DNA of 64,000 nt from Adiantum capillus-veneris. Its lineage: Eukaryota > Streptophyta > Polypodiopsida > Polypodiales > Pteridaceae. The notes beneath the pieces are model-generated. The model was not told where the DNA came from, searched no databases, and worked only from the letters and a program-made list of their open reading frames with translations. The stretch lies in the NCBI GenBank assembly GCA_014529385.2, contig CM043956.1:59037120-59101119 (forward strand), given 5' to 3'. Every line of letters begins with the position of its first letter. Position 1 is the stretch's first letter. A program made the translations under genes and the position numbers. Shown here one piece after another: positions 11,215 to 22,941 of the stretch.

Positions 11215-12330
11215 CTAGTCGGCATCAACAAAACCTTTGATTTGTAGTGGTGATGAGTGGTGCTGACTATAATATGTGAGAGAATGATGGCGAGTGTGGT
11301 GTAAGTAGCGCAGTGATCTCTTGGCAGCGAGACCATGGCATTTGTGAGGTGCCTTCATATGGCGAGATAATACATGACCTGTAAAGCTAATGTCAAGTCT
11401 TGTGCATGATATGAGATACCTTTGCTGACCGATTAAGCGAGCGTAGGGAAAGCTTGACATAGAATAAGTATCATCATCAGATGGTGGCATAGAAGTGAAT
11501 AATTTATGCTTGACAAGGAGTGGTGTAGAGAGTTGTGCATTTGAAGAGAGAAGACCATACTCACCCAATATGTCTTCAATGTATTTCCGCTGAGAAAGCT
11601 TGATGAATCTGCCATTTGGATCCCTGTTGACCTCTATGCCCAAGAAGTAGGTCATAGGGCCGTTGTCATGGACTAGAAATTCCTCTTTGAACATTTCCAC
11701 AACATGTGAGACATCTGTCTCATCACTAGCAATGATAGGAATATCATCGACGTAGACACCAATGATTGCCCATCCATGAAATAGAGTGTGATAGAACAAG
11801 TTTGGGTCAAAAGTGCATTGAACCCATCCCCATTTGATAAGAAAATCATGCAAGCGCTTGAACCATTGTCGTGCAGACTGTTTGAGACCGTATATAGGCT
11901 TATGTAGCTTGCATACATAGATAGTGGGATCATCACAATAGAAGTAGGGTGGTTGAGCCATATAAATGACTTCATCTAGCCATCCATGTAAAAATGCAGT
12001 GCGAATGTCAATGTGGTGAAGAGGAATGTCAAAGAAAGCGGCTAATGCAACAAGTATGCGAAATGAGGTGATACCCATGACAGGACAGTAAGTGTCAGTA
12101 AAATCTGTACCATATTGTTGCGTATAGCCCTTCGCGACAAGCCTTGCTTTGTAGCGTTCGACAGAACCATTGGGCTGATGCTTCTTCTTGAGAATCCATC
12201 GGCAACCGATGACATTGGCGTCGTCGGGCCTAGGCGTGATAGTCCAAATTTGAGCTTCTTCATGTGCTTGAAGCTCTTCCTTCATGGCTTCAATCCAATG
12301 ATCGCCTTCGGGAGAGGCAATGGCGTCTTC
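11215..12330 (-). pseudogene. Copia reverse transcriptase
   Basis: The frame continues from the integrase TGA through EGDHWIEAMKEEL into the RVT_2 reverse transcriptase, with CRWILKKKH, KARLVAKGYTQ, the conserved HIDIRTAFLHG and the catalytic YVDD box (GVYVDDIPII). It ends with GFVDAD and a TAG at the position of the normally invariant Trp, so RT and RNase H are not translated together. Confidence 0.93.
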
Positions 12331-12333
12331 GAC

Positions 12334-14343
12334 TCAGAGTGTATTCTCTTCGAGCGGGTCGGGGATGTTGATGGAGAGGTCTTCTTCTTCTTGAAGCAAG
12401 AATGCGGCGAATGATGTTGCTTCGTAGATGGCTTCTAGAGAGCGGTGTCGAGGGCGAAGGGGAGGTGAGATCCCTTCATCATCCATTGGGGCTGATCCGG
12501 AGGGTTGATTAGATTCCTTGAGAGCTAAGGATGAAGAGGAAATGGTGATGGGATTGATGGTGTTTCTACGAGTAGTAGAGGTAGGCGGGGTGGAGAAGGA
12601 GGATGATACGATTATAGGAGTGTGTGCCATGCTGAGAGGCGAGGAAGGAGAAGCTAAGGGGCTGAATTGAGAGCTGTTTGGGGTCGTTTTTGATTGATGT
12701 AAGGGGCTGATGTTGCATGGAGTAGGAGTTGGTGCTATGGAGCTTGAGAGTTGGAGCTTATGAGGAGAGGAATAGCTTGAGACAGATGGCTGAAAATGTG
12801 TGTGTGTGTGGCCCTCTTGTAGTGTGTTTGAGAGAGGAAGAGAGTGTGTGTGCATGCCATGGATTGGGATAAGTGGATTAGAACGATGGGAAGCTGAAGC
12901 TAAGGGTAGCGCTACAGGTTGCGCCAGCTTAATTGTGTTGGCAGATTTCGTTTTTAAGCCTGTGAGCTTTTGATGTTGAATTAATGCGGTCAAGGGTGTG
13001 TTCACACCATTGTTCATTGATATGGTAAGTGTAGTAGCTGTAGGGTATTTACCGGGCATTGTAAATGGGGTAGGTAAAAGGGGCTCAGTGGTCGATGAGG
13101 GCGGAGCATCTCCAGGATGATTAAATAGAAGAAATTCACAGAATATTACTGACCTTGAGAACAAAAACTTATTTGTTTTCGAGTCATAAAGTTGATAGGC
13201 CTTAACGCCATGAGTGTCGCCGTATCCGCAGAAGATAGTGTGGATGCTCTTAGGGGAAAATTTGGGTTGATTACTGGTGAGCAGAGGATATGCCGGGGAA
13301 CCAAAGATCTTGAGATGGGTTATGTTGGGCGGGTGGTTGAACCATAGTTGGTAAGCAGTTTTCTGTGGATTGGCTGATGAGAGGACTCGATTCTGAATGT
13401 AGGTTGCGGTCGCTATGGCTTCTTCCCAGAAAGAAATAGGAAGTCGAGCGAGGGCTAACATTGAGCGGGCAGCTTCGACTAAAGTGCGATTCTTGCGCTC
13501 GGCGACTCCATTTTGCTGAGGGTGATCCGGAATTGTAAATTCCCTTCGAATGCCATTTGATACACAATATTGTTGAAACTCGTTGCTTTTGTATTCCCCA
13601 CCATTGTCTGTCCTTAGTGCCTTGATTTTGCGATCGAGTTGTGTTTCCACGGTAGCTTTGAAAGCTTGAAATTTGATAAAGGTTGCAGCTTTATCTGCCA
13701 AGAAATAGACATGAGTGTACCTTGTATAGTCGTCGATGAAGATTAGGAAGTATTTGTTGCCAGTGAGTGATTGTGTCTGCATTGGGCCGCACAAATCCGA
13801 GTGGATAAGCTCAAGAGGTTGAGCTGTATGGGACTTTGACCTTGGAAACTTGAAATGCTTAGCTTTGCCCAATACGCATGCTTCACAAAATGTAATTGGT
13901 GTAATTGTGGTTGGCAAACCTACCACTAGCTCTTTCTGCTGCATATCTTTGAGCACTTGTTGCGAGATATGACCTAACCTGTAGTGCCAAGTAAGTGTCT
14001 CCTCTTGCTTAGGAGAATTGATGACTGTTGAAAGTGCTTTGGCTTGGTCTTTGCTAGAGCCGAAAGGATACAAGCGTCCTTCCTTGGGGCAAGATATAGA
14101 GAAAGGCTTGTGATTTGTGTCAATTGTATGCAGGATGCACTTATCATGCGTGAAAGAAACTGTAATGCCTTTGGAGGTGAGCTCTCCTACTGAGATCAGA
14201 TTCTGCTTTAGACCAGGTACATAGTATACCTTGTCTAAGTGAGCTATAGTGCCATTTGGTAGGGTAATGGCAACAGTGCCATATCCTTTAGCATGTTGAA
14301 TGTTGCTATCCCCCATGAGGAGTGTAGTGTGCAAGCCAATCAT
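12334..14343 (-). pseudogene. Copia protease remainder and integrase
   Basis: This segment contains the GAG-pre-integrase domain with the His/Cys zinc site (WHYRLGH ... CEACVLGK) and the integrase core. The core acidic residues are seen in HSDLCGPM, RTDNGGEY and AERKNRTL, so the DDE triad looks intact. A long Ser/Thr/Pro-rich C-terminal region follows, as in other copia integrases. It ends at an in-frame TGA (12334) just before the RT domain, which is probably a point mutation because the same frame continues directly into RT. Confidence 0.9.
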
Positions 14344-14443
14344 AATGATATGTCATGTGATGTGTAGCTCCAGTGGGTGTTGAAGAGGAGTGTAGTGTGC
14401 AAGCCAATCATAATGATATGTCATGTGATGTGTAGCTCCAGTG
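14317..14443. repeat. 68-bp offset duplication breaking gag-pol
   Basis: A 59-bp sequence starting GAGGAGTGTAGTG occurs at 14317-14375 and 14385-14443, offset by 68 bp. As 68 is not a multiple of three, it shifts the reading frame in the protease region. Confidence 0.95.
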
Positions 14444-15441
14444 TCTAGATACCAAATAGAAGAGTTGTGATGTGGCTTAGAGGAGCTAAAGCTTGCAGCA
14501 AAAAGTTGTATAGAAGTAGGGTGTGTATCACCATCATAGCTTGAAATATTGGTGAAATGAGCATGAGCTTTGTGATGATAGCCTCCATTTGCTTTATGTC
14601 CGTTGAATCCTCCATGATTACCACCATGATGCTTGGTTTTGGACTTGCAGTCCTTGGCAATGTGTCCGAACTTCTTGCAGTTGTGGCATTGAACTTGACC
14701 ATAAGGTGCATTTCTAGGGCGGTTAGAACCACCTTTATGCAACTGCCTTGAGTTGTTGTAATGATGGTTAGGACCACCTTTTCTGAAATTGATATGAGTG
14801 GCTAGAGCCACTGGAGTAGAGCCATTAGACTGGTCTCTCAAAGCTTCTTCCTGATGGATTTTGGATACAAGGCCTTGCAATTGCATCTGGGACAGGGCTT
14901 GAGTAGTAACAAAGGCTCGCCAGCTTGCGGGTAAAGCCTCCAATAGAAGCATACATTGAAATTTCTCTGAAATCTCCATTCCAGAGATGAGAACTTCATC
15001 TAACAGTGGCTGCCAATTGTCAAGAAACTTGACTCCAGATTGGCCTTCTTGCATAGTATTGTTCACAAGCCTCTTGATCAGGGAGACTTGATAAACAAGA
15101 TCAGTGTGCTCATAACTGTTGTTGAAGAACTCCCAAATAGCCTTAGAGGTGGATAGAGTCCGCACCATTTGGACTTGCCTATCCTCACAATGGAGTATAA
15201 TTTCCATTTGAGCCGTAATGTCCCTTGAATCCCATGCCGAGTGTAGCTCCGTATCGGAGGCGTACTCGACGTCTTCACTTGGTCTTGTTTCATTTCTAGA
15301 AACAATCTTCCAGAGACCAAGTTGCTTCAAATATAGCTCCATTCTCAGCTTCCACACATTGTAATTGTTCCCATTGAGCTTGTCAATGGTGAAGTATCTT
15401 GACTTGGTGGTTGCAACCATAGGTGATGAGGTGCCAGTCAT
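14353..15441 (-). pseudogene. Copia gag and start of protease
   Basis: The ATG at 15441 starts a gag with FTIDKLNGNNYNVWKLRMEL, typical of plant copia capsids, and a CCHC zinc knuckle CHNCKKFGHIAKDC for RNA binding. The aspartic protease motif WYLDTGATHHM follows near the end. An upstream ATG at 15699 lies inside the LTR and is less likely to be used. The frame ends at 14353 because of the 68-bp duplication at the gag-pol junction, which shifts the frame. In most copia elements this would be one continuous gag-pol reading frame. Confidence 0.9.
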
Positions 15442-15538
15442 GCTAGCCGAGTAAACCTTGGAAGTGAGAGATGGGCGTGTAAATAGGCCGTTGCTTCGAG
15501 AGAAGGCTCGTAGAGTACTTAGGAGCTCAAGTTCTGAA

Positions 15539-15550
15539 GCTCTGGTACCA
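15539..15550 (-). promoter_or_regulatory. Copia primer-binding site (initiator tRNA-Met type)
   Basis: Directly inside the 5' LTR the minus strand reads TGGTACCAGAGC, one base from the usual plant TGGTATCAGAGC complementary to the 3' end of initiator tRNA-Met. This is where minus-strand cDNA synthesis is primed. Confidence 0.85.
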
Positions 15551-15843
15551 TGTGAACTTGAGTGATATATATAGAAGATAGAGTGAGAGAGGAGAGAAGG
15601 AGAGAGTAGACAGAGAGATGGAGGTAGAGAAGAGAGAGAGGTGTGAGAGAGAAGGGAAGGGGGAGCTGACACCAAGTAGAGAGGGAAATTCGAATTCAAA
15701 TTGCATACAACAACTACTTAGGAACAATACAAGGGGAGTTCCTTTTATAGGCTTGGATAAGCAATCTAGTCGTTGTAGGGATAAGGTATCTGTGGTGAGG
15801 TTTGAACTCCAGCTTAGGTGTAAAGTGCATTGCACTTTCCACA
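15551..15843 (-). repeat. Copia 5' LTR
   Basis: Upstream LTR in element orientation, beginning TGTGGAAAGTGC and ending AAGTTCACA. A TATA-like CCTATAAAAGG on the minus strand (about 15741-15751) is the likely promoter core. It differs from the 3' LTR at one visible site (T at 15770 versus C). Confidence 0.95.
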
Positions 15844-16739
15844 CTTCTAGCCCCGCACCGTGATTACACGGAACATGCTCATCTTGGGAAACATCGCCAC
15901 CGACACAATTTAGTATGTCCTCTCTACAAACAATCATAGCAGCACCAGCTCCGGCTCTTCGGACATATCACTAAATGCCCCACCAGCAGTATAGCAGCTT
16001 TATATTGCCTACATATTTCTCCCTGTTAAGCGTCAGCCTGGAACTATGAGCCTTGTACGTCATCACAATTGACACTTGCTTGCCCGACGCCACAAACAGA
16101 AACACATGCCAGTCTATGTATGTGTTGTGACAAGAAAGGAACAACACCCCTTGGCCACTTGTCTTTAGTGACGCTTGTGGCACGTTCTCCCTTACAACCA
16201 ATTTCATGCTCAACAGATTGTACATGGCTGCATGAGAGTGCCCACTACTGGCGTCGCGCCTTGCACCAATTATTGTTGTCGTGAAATACCATAGGCTTGA
16301 AGAGCTTGTGCATTGGCAGTGCCTCCACATTGCTCTCGGGCGGTTCCACCTCCTCATGCAAGCACAAGCACAATGCATGTTCAGAATAATGCATTGATTT
16401 GGGTCTGTGGGATGGCGACTGGCAGAACAAAAATTAAGTCATACCTTGCAGAAAATATATATGGAGGAAGGGGTTGTCGGACTCTCGATCACCAATGCCC
16501 AATCAGGTACTTGCTGATCGCCAAACTCCATCTTCACCGCATGGCGCTTGTAGTCGCCCACCAGGACTCCTAGCGATAGGAACAGCAGCCCGGTGGCATG
16601 GAAAGACACAAAAATTAGCACCCAGTTTATGCTAATTGCCTCCTTTGACAAGAAATGACAGAGCATTTATGCCAATGGCGACACCACCATTAAGACCAGA
16701 GCCCGTAGAAAACCACTCTCCATCAAGAAAAAAAATGAC

Positions 16740-17791
16740 CAGACTCAGTGATGACTGTTGATACGCATGTGAGGAAGAGATCTCAAAAATGGCACGCTAC
16801 TCTTTTGTAATTAGAAATGGAATTTGTAGCACTGCAGGTGTAATTCCATGCATGACAACTTAGCCTAGTGGAACATGCAGAGATCTGTGAAGGCTAGGTT
16901 TTAAGTTTTCATTGTTGAAGGCCCCCACTTGCCGCACTGTTTATTTTGCAGAGTTTAGCAGTCCAACTTAAATTCTCTGTCCATCACCAAGTGATGCATA
17001 ATTTTCTCAATTACGATGTGAATGCTACGGTGCTACCTTTCAAAGCAGGTGGCATGGGTAGGCACAACTAAGCAGCAAAAGCATTTTCGCGCTTCCAAGC
17101 GATCGACAGTGACCCCGAGGGAAGGGGGAGAGAGAAGAGCATTCTGTGTGCCTCGAGAGTCGAGACTGAGGCTCTTGAGTTATCAAAGAAAAGAGAGAGA
17201 GAGAGAGAGAGAGGGAGAGAATCATGACTTCTACGGACTCTGTAGGTCTTTAAAAAACCTCATCATCTCAAAAGATGGTCTTTTTAATAATCAATTTTCA
17301 CACTAACTCTTTCAATTTAATCTATTTTCAAAATAACTTCCCCTTTTTCATTAGCAAAAAGGGAAACCATCACTAAGGCCTCCCCCCTTGGGGGCAGGCC
17401 ACAAAACAATGGCATGTAAATTTGATGGACAACCTACTCACAAACCATGGATGTATCCCTTCTCTCGTCTCATTGAGAGTTGCTACAGGTAACTCATCCA
17501 CAATGCGAAAACTTGGAAAAGCTACAACTAAAAATTTTATTAGTTAAATTGAGTATATTTTGAAGGTTTTTATACTAAACTTGTCTGTAGTAGGCTTGCT
17601 TACCTTCAAATTTAAAATTTGGAGGTAAGTTTCAAAATTTTGTAGGCGGGATTGCACTAAACCTAGGTTTTTTTCGAGCACCAAAAAAGTGCCGACTAAC
17701 GGAGTTAAACAGTACTATAAGGCGCAAAAGGAATGGTGATAATAAGGCACGAGAAAATTTTTGGCAGGGACCGAGAGAAGTAGCGCGTGAA
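16740..17791. other. No recognised gene; short (GA)n run
   Basis: I see no gene here. A GA run lies at 17192-17220. The region borders the 5' end of the GPAT pseudogene and might have held its promoter, but no convincing core promoter stands out. Confidence 0.5.
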
Positions 17792-17986
17792 GTGAACATG
17801 CCTGCAGGGGTTATGACGGTGCTGGGGTGCTTGGCGACGGGGTTGGCAGTCTCTGTTGTATGCAGCAGGCTTGGCCAGCTGCGAGACATCATTAGAGAGC
17901 GCCGCCGATTGGCACGACGACATGCAGGTCGCCGCCGCCCGCTCGCGGCAGCAGTGGCGAGAGAGTGCGTATGGAAACGAAGATGA
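17792..17986 (+). CDS. Small GC-rich hypothetical ORF
   Basis: A 64-residue frame with a hydrophobic segment (VMTVLGCLATGLAVSVVC) that could span a membrane, followed by a very basic tail rich in Arg. The surrounding 17,700-18,240 is clearly more GC-rich than its neighbours, which suggests old coding or promoter sequence. Overlapping frames on both strands are also open, so the choice of frame is uncertain. No family is recognised. Confidence 0.2.
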   Translation: MNMPAGVMTVLGCLATGLAVSVVCSRLGQLRDIIRERRRLARRHAGRRRPLAAAVARECVWKRR

Positions 17987-18342
17987 GTGAGGTGCAGGAC
18001 GGCGTTGAGAGGTTTGGAGGAGGGGCAGACGATGCGCCTGCTGCTGCCTGCGTGCAAGCAGGGCTTCGGCCATGCAGGCTGGCTGGCCAAGTGGCTTCTC
18101 ATTCCTTATCATCTCACCACTCAGTGCCCCAGCTCTTGTCGCACACCCATCCAGCTGCTGCTGCTGCCCCACACATCATCGATCATTGTATTCGCCCTAA
18201 TTCCCGTTCATGCATGATCCCCATTGCCCACTACGAGACACAGTTGACTTCGAATGTTTTCAAATGTTTCCGTTTCTCCACTTGTAAAACTTAAAGGAGA
18301 TGTAACATTGTGTACTTTTCTTTACGTAACCTTCTCAAACGA

Positions 18343-18441
18343 TCTCTCTCTCTCTCTCTCTCTCTCTCATACAAGTGTGTACACACCAAGCAACAAATGT
18401 ATGTTTTACTAGCATGTGTGTGTGTTGGGGGGGGGGGGGGG
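18343..18441. repeat. (CT)n run and G homopolymer
   Basis: A CT run at 18343-18368 and a run of about 15 G at 18427-18441, with TG-rich sequence between. Confidence 0.9.
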
Positions 18442-18952
18442 TTCTCCAATCATAGCATCCAATACATCTTTTAACACATTATCTTCATCCTTGCTAGGCG
18501 CCGAGGCAACATTTCAAGCTTGGACATAGCTGGTGGAATTTATGGCAACAATCGGTAACCTCTAAAAAAAACATATCAGCCAATGAGGTAGGCTAGACAC
18601 ATGAGAGATGCCCTTTTTTAGGTCTCAACATAGCGGTAATGGAAGAGCCCCTTTGATGCAAGAAGATATTTCTAACAATGCTCCAAATGAAAGTCCCAAC
18701 CCCTCTGTTGATTTATGACAACCATGAGATCCAAAGTTTTATAAGAGCTGATGGCCGGCAAGAGTTGGTCTTAAGATCTTCATAACTCTCGTCTACTGCA
18801 TGGTAGGCCCATCCTAGCCCTCTTGGTATTAAGCGAGTTGTCAACAATTCAAAAACTCACACCAACTTAACATATATATGCCAATAGAGTACACGTTTGG
18901 AGGGGGGTTGAGAGTATTAACACACATAAAGACAATACACACAAATCAACGT

Positions 18953-18953
<1 letters not shown>

Positions 18954-19000
<47 letters not shown>
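18954..19000. repeat. (GA)n microsatellite
   Basis: A GA run of 47 bp. Arg-Glu and Leu-Ser open frames over it are artefacts. A shorter GA run lies at about 19269-19288, just before Gypsy-1. Confidence 0.97.
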
Positions 19001-19003
<3 letters not shown>

Positions 19004-19369
19004 ATGCCATGGGCTAGGTGTCCATGTTACGCACAATCGGTGAGGCGAAGCAACCCATTCACAGGAACGTGAACAATGATACACAATATTGAGCTGCGTA
19101 ATCATGGGATGGCCAACAGGTCTATTATAGAAGACGACGGACAAACTCACGTGGAGAAACGTGTGTGGGGAAAGAGGCAATCACAACCTATCCAATACAT
19201 TGAAGGGGCGGTATCATGCCAGCATGAGCAACTGTGGGAGGCCTGTTGGAAGACAACCAAGATATAATGAGAGAGAGAGAGAGAGAGTTGGATTTCCCTC
19301 CTCCCTCCCCCCCTCTCTCTCTCGTTCTCCTTCTTCACCTACGCTTGTCTTCCATCATTCGTCATCTTG

Positions 19370-20280
19370 GTCTTCACCTATGATGGCACCTTTGGTGCTA
19401 CCGACAAAGTGTTGGCCTTCATCGAGCAATTTGATGCGGCCTTTGGAGATGAGGGCTTCACGGATGGGTTCACGGAGTCCTCCAAGCTACGTCATGTAGC
19501 TATGCACTTCCAAAAATCAGCTCATCAATGGTGGGCTAGCCTTCCTGGCAACGGTGAAGCCCCAAAGACATGGAAAACTCTACGAGTTTCCATCATAAAG
19601 AAATTCCTTGCAAGCGATGCAAAGGACAAAGTGCACACCGAATGGCGCAGCTTGAAGCTTCTCTCTCATGAGTCTATCCACAAGTATGTAGACAAGTTTT
19701 GGGATTTACATCTCAAGGGTACTGTCTTTCAAAAGATAGACTTTGCTGAGCAAAAGCAACAATTCTATGCGGGATTACCTAAACACCTGATGGCTGAATA
19801 CATCAACTCTTCTATCACCGAAGTAATCCATCACATCATGGTTGCTTCACGCATCAATTTCCATCAAGGGGCCAGACGGAATGTCAAGCCCATGGAAAAA
19901 AAGACAAAAATGATTCAAAGGGGAAAACCAATGCTCAAATTCTTCCCAAGGCACTTCCAACAACAACAATTACAATCGGTCCAAGGAGAAGGGAGTTTAC
20001 AAAGGCAAAAACAAACTCTCTCCTGAAGAGCTTGAAGATTTTCACAAGGACCATAAGTGTTTCAAGTGTGGGGAGCAACGACATGGCTATCGTTCTTACC
20101 GCAAGAAGAATGCTCACATTGAGACTCCTAGGGCTTCCACCATCAAAGCTCCAAAAAAGGATGCTCATTGCAAAGGATCATCACTTTCCTATGCTTGGGG
20201 AAAGGTAAGAGATCATGATGCCTTCATCTTGTTTGACCCTGGCTCTACTCACAACTTCATATCAATGAAGTTGGCCACCA
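19370..20280 (+). pseudogene. Gypsy-1 gag and protease
   Basis: The Retrotrans_gag capsid domain is clear (HFQKSAHQWWASLPG, FLASDAKDKVHTEWRSL, FYAGLPKHLMAEYI). After a frameshift near 19,940 the zinc knuckle reads CFKCGEQRHGYRSY, with Tyr in place of the last Cys. The protease reads FDPGS instead of the DSGS seen in Gypsy-2, so the active site is altered. Confidence 0.88.
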
Positions 20281-20617
20281 AGTGGGCATTCAAGATTTTG
20301 AGATGGGAGATATTGTAGCGGCTAACAAAAATTTCAAGGGACAACAAGCCTTCGTGACTCCCTTGATTGGGAAGTTGAGGCTTCATGACCAAAGCTATGT
20401 TGACAAAGAAGACTTTTTCATCTCTCCTCTCTAACATGAGGATGCTATCCAAGGGGTGCAATGGTTTGATGGCATGGCTGCCAATATGAAGTTCCGTGAA
20501 AGGAGAATCTATTTCACTTATAGGGCAAAGAACTTGTATATAGATGCTAGTGAGCGTAATCTCACTATTCCACTTGTAATCCTCCTGCTTTTGATAAATC
20601 AATGAAGAGCTCAGTTT

Positions 20618-21720
20618 TTGCGTAAAAATATTTTTGTCAAAGAGTCTCTAAAAGATCCTAATGTTTCATCAAATGTAAATGGCAGGAATCAAGAAGAATT
20701 AGACTTGTCTAATTTTCTAAAAGGATTCCAAGATGTGTTCATCGATGATATCCCTATGGAGTTACCTCCAAAACAAGGGGATGGTGACCATCACATTGAG
20801 CTCCTTCCACGAAGCTCACCGCCTAACAAGCCTCCTTATCGAATCTCACAAGCTCAACAAGAGGAGATCATGAGGCAAGTACAGGAATTGGTAGACAAAG
20901 AGATGGTGAGGCCTAGCTCCTCTCCCTTTTGTGTGGACTATCGAGCACTAAACCATACCACTATCAAAAACAAATTTCCCGTGCCTCAGGTAGAAGGTCT
21001 ATTTGATAAGCTACAAGGCTCTACCTACTTCAGTAGGATTGACCTTAAAAGTGGCTATCGTCAAATAAGGATAGTGCATGAAGATATCCTAAAGACCGTG
21101 TTTCGCACAATGTTTGGTCTTTATGAATATCTAGTCATGGCTTTTGGCTTGGCTAATGCGCCAGTTACATTCAATCATCTAATGGAGAAAATCTTTAAAC
21201 CTTATCCCAAATTCACTGGAGTGTTCTTTGATGATATCATCATCTACTCCAAGTCTTTGGAGGAACATAAGCAACATCTCCAAGTGATTTTTCAAGCATT
21301 GAGGGAGAACAATATTTTTCTCAACCAAAAGAAAAGCTAATTTTTCCTTCAAGAGATTCAACACCTAGGTCATATTATCTCTCAAGATGGTATCCATATG
21401 GATCCATCAAAGTTAGAGGCAATAAAAGCATGGCGTAATCCAAGGAATCTACATGAGTTAAGAAGCTTTATTGGTATGTGCGCATACTATAGATGCTTCA
21501 TAGAAAAATTCTCTCAAATAGCAGGACCACTACATGACTTAGCTAAGAAGAATGTTCAGTATGTATGAACTGCTAAGGAGAAAAATGATTTTGATAAGCT
21601 CAAAGAAAAGCTTACCTCCCAACCAGTCCTCATGCTTCCGGATCTCTCAAAGCCATTTGAGGTCCAATGTGATGCTTGTGGTGATTGCCTTGGTGATTGC
21701 CAAAGTCTCAAGTACTTCGT
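20618..21720 (+). pseudogene. Gypsy-1 reverse transcriptase and RNase H remnant
   Basis: RT motifs include YFSRIDLKSGYRQIRI, FGLANAPVTFNHLME and the catalytic FFDDIIIYS. Compared with Gypsy-2, 16 residues are missing in frame after SSSPFC, between two TGT triplets, which removes the start of the fingers region. A TAA follows NQKKS, another stop follows near 21,566, and most of RNase H (about 57 residues) is deleted after CGDCLG. Confidence 0.9.
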
Positions 21721-22941
21721 GACCCAAACCAAGCTTTCTGACAAAAAAATGAGGTGGGAAAATATTCTATCGCAATTTAATTTTCATATTTCTCACATTG
21801 CTGGTAAGCACAATCAAGTGATTGATGCACTTTCACGACAACCAAAAGTTAATGCAGTGTCTATAGCCACTGACAATGATCTATCCTCTATGATATATGA
21901 GTATGCTATTGACCTTGAATTTAGAGACATAATGTCAGCCCTTGCTTTGGGAAAGAAAGAGGAACCATTCACCTTGCAGGATGGTTATCTTCTCCACGAC
22001 AATAGGCTATGTGTTACCCATTCCCTTCGTGAGAAAGTTATGTATGAATCCCATGATCCTCCTTATGCGGGGCATGGAGGTATTCAACCTACTCTTTGAG
22101 GAGTAGAGACGTATTTCTATTGGCCTACCATGAAAATGGACATACATGAGTATGTTTCAAAATGTGTAGTATGCCAAAAGACCAAGTATGATAGAGGGAA
22201 GCAACCTGGATTACTCCAGCCATTGCCTATCCCAAATTCACCATGGGAGAGTATATCCATGGATTTTATCTTTGGATTGCTCAAGTATATCCGTGGGAAT
22301 ACGGACAATAGTCGACAAGTTTACCAAGCAAGCACATTTTATTCCTGTTAAAAAGACTATTAAGAATCACCAAATGGCAAGTCTCTTCATATCACAGATT
22401 TTCAAACACCATGGATTACCAACATCAATCGTGTTAGATAGAGATCATGGAATGACATGTAATTTTTGGAAAGGTCTCTTGGAAAATCTAGGTACAAGAT
22501 TGAATTTCTCTTTGGCCTATCACCCACAAACGGATGGCCAAAGTGAGATAACCAATCTTACGATACTCAATCTACTCAAGACTTATGTTACCAAAGTAGA
22601 TCAATGCTCACAATGGGAAAAGTACTTACCTCTTGAAGAGTATGCCTACAATAATACTGTACATACTTCTACAGGAAAAGCACCTTTTGAACTCATTGAG
22701 GGAAGACCTAAAAGTCCCTTGCTACTCAAAGTACATGGGAAGATCTTCGCTGCCGATGAGTATAGCCATGATCTACAACAATCTTTTCAAAAGATTAAGG
22801 AGGCTATATCCTTCTCTCAACAAAGGCAAAAAGCTGCTGCTGACAAGCACAAAAGGGCCTTAACGTTCAAAGAAAATGATTGGGTCTTATTTAAGTTTCC
22901 TAAGGCTCGATTGAGACAAACGACCGGAAAAATCCTACGGG
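21720..22941 (+). pseudogene. Gypsy-1 integrase
   Basis: The zinc-binding part (GHGGIQPTL, a TGA, then CVVCQKTKYDRGK) and the core (SMDFIFG, LDRDHGMT, HPQTDGQSEI) are present. The core is broken by a frameshift near 22,300 at exactly the place where Gypsy-2 is also shifted. The frame then runs through FKENDWVLFKFPKARLRQ and leaves homology at about 22,941. Confidence 0.88.

Larger units (their letters stand above)
10359..15843 (-). mobile_element. Copia LTR retrotransposon, very young but defective
   Basis: A complete 5,485-bp Ty1/copia element on the minus strand. It has 293-bp LTRs at both ends (TG...CA) that differ at about one base, and a perfect 5-bp target duplication CTTCT at 10354-10358 and 15844-15848. 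It has a primer-binding site and polypurine tract, and the copia gene order gag, protease, integrase, RT, RNase H. It cannot be autonomous as read: a 68-bp tandem duplication breaks gag-protease from integrase, a TGA separates integrase from RT, and a TAG replaces the Trp codon of the DADWAG motif before RNase H. Nearly identical LTRs beside three lesions suggest mobilisation in trans by an intact relative. Confidence 0.97.
10108..16735 (-). pseudogene. GPAT-family acyltransferase pseudogene split by copia
   Basis: On the minus strand, in order, are pieces of a plant sn-glycerol-3-phosphate acyltransferase of the GPAT4/6/8 type, which makes acyl-glycerol precursors of cutin or suberin at the ER. 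They are a hydrophobic N-terminus (about 16735-16680), a HAD-phosphatase-like block with GVLVGDYKRHAVKMEFGD (about 16560-16500), LPMHKLFKPMVFHD (about 16320-16270), the acyltransferase block GVLFLSCHNTYIDW with an intact HX4D motif (about 16150-16110), and LVICP plus CRED (about 15990-15930). The C-terminal end, with PCPHYEISFL and STYEVANYIQKML, lies at 10358-10108. The last two parts are separated by the copia element. Independent damage is visible: a stop after SPLA near 16680, and frameshifts near 16250 and 15985. The family match is strong by motif order. A functional product is very unlikely. Confidence 0.8.
19370..22941 (+). mobile_element. Gypsy-1: truncated Ty3/gypsy copy
   Basis: A plus-strand gypsy fragment with gag, protease, RT, RNase H and integrase in order, closely related to Gypsy-2 (37,151-40,626). 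Homology to Gypsy-2 stops at about 22,941, before the chromodomain. I found neither LTRs nor a target duplication. The copy has several internal deletions, stops and frameshifts and is inactive. Confidence 0.92.

Noticed and set aside
17632-18172. Minus-strand frames of about 155 residues in the GC-rich patch
   Set aside because: GC-rich DNA opens several frames on both strands. None shows a domain or consistent start and splice context.
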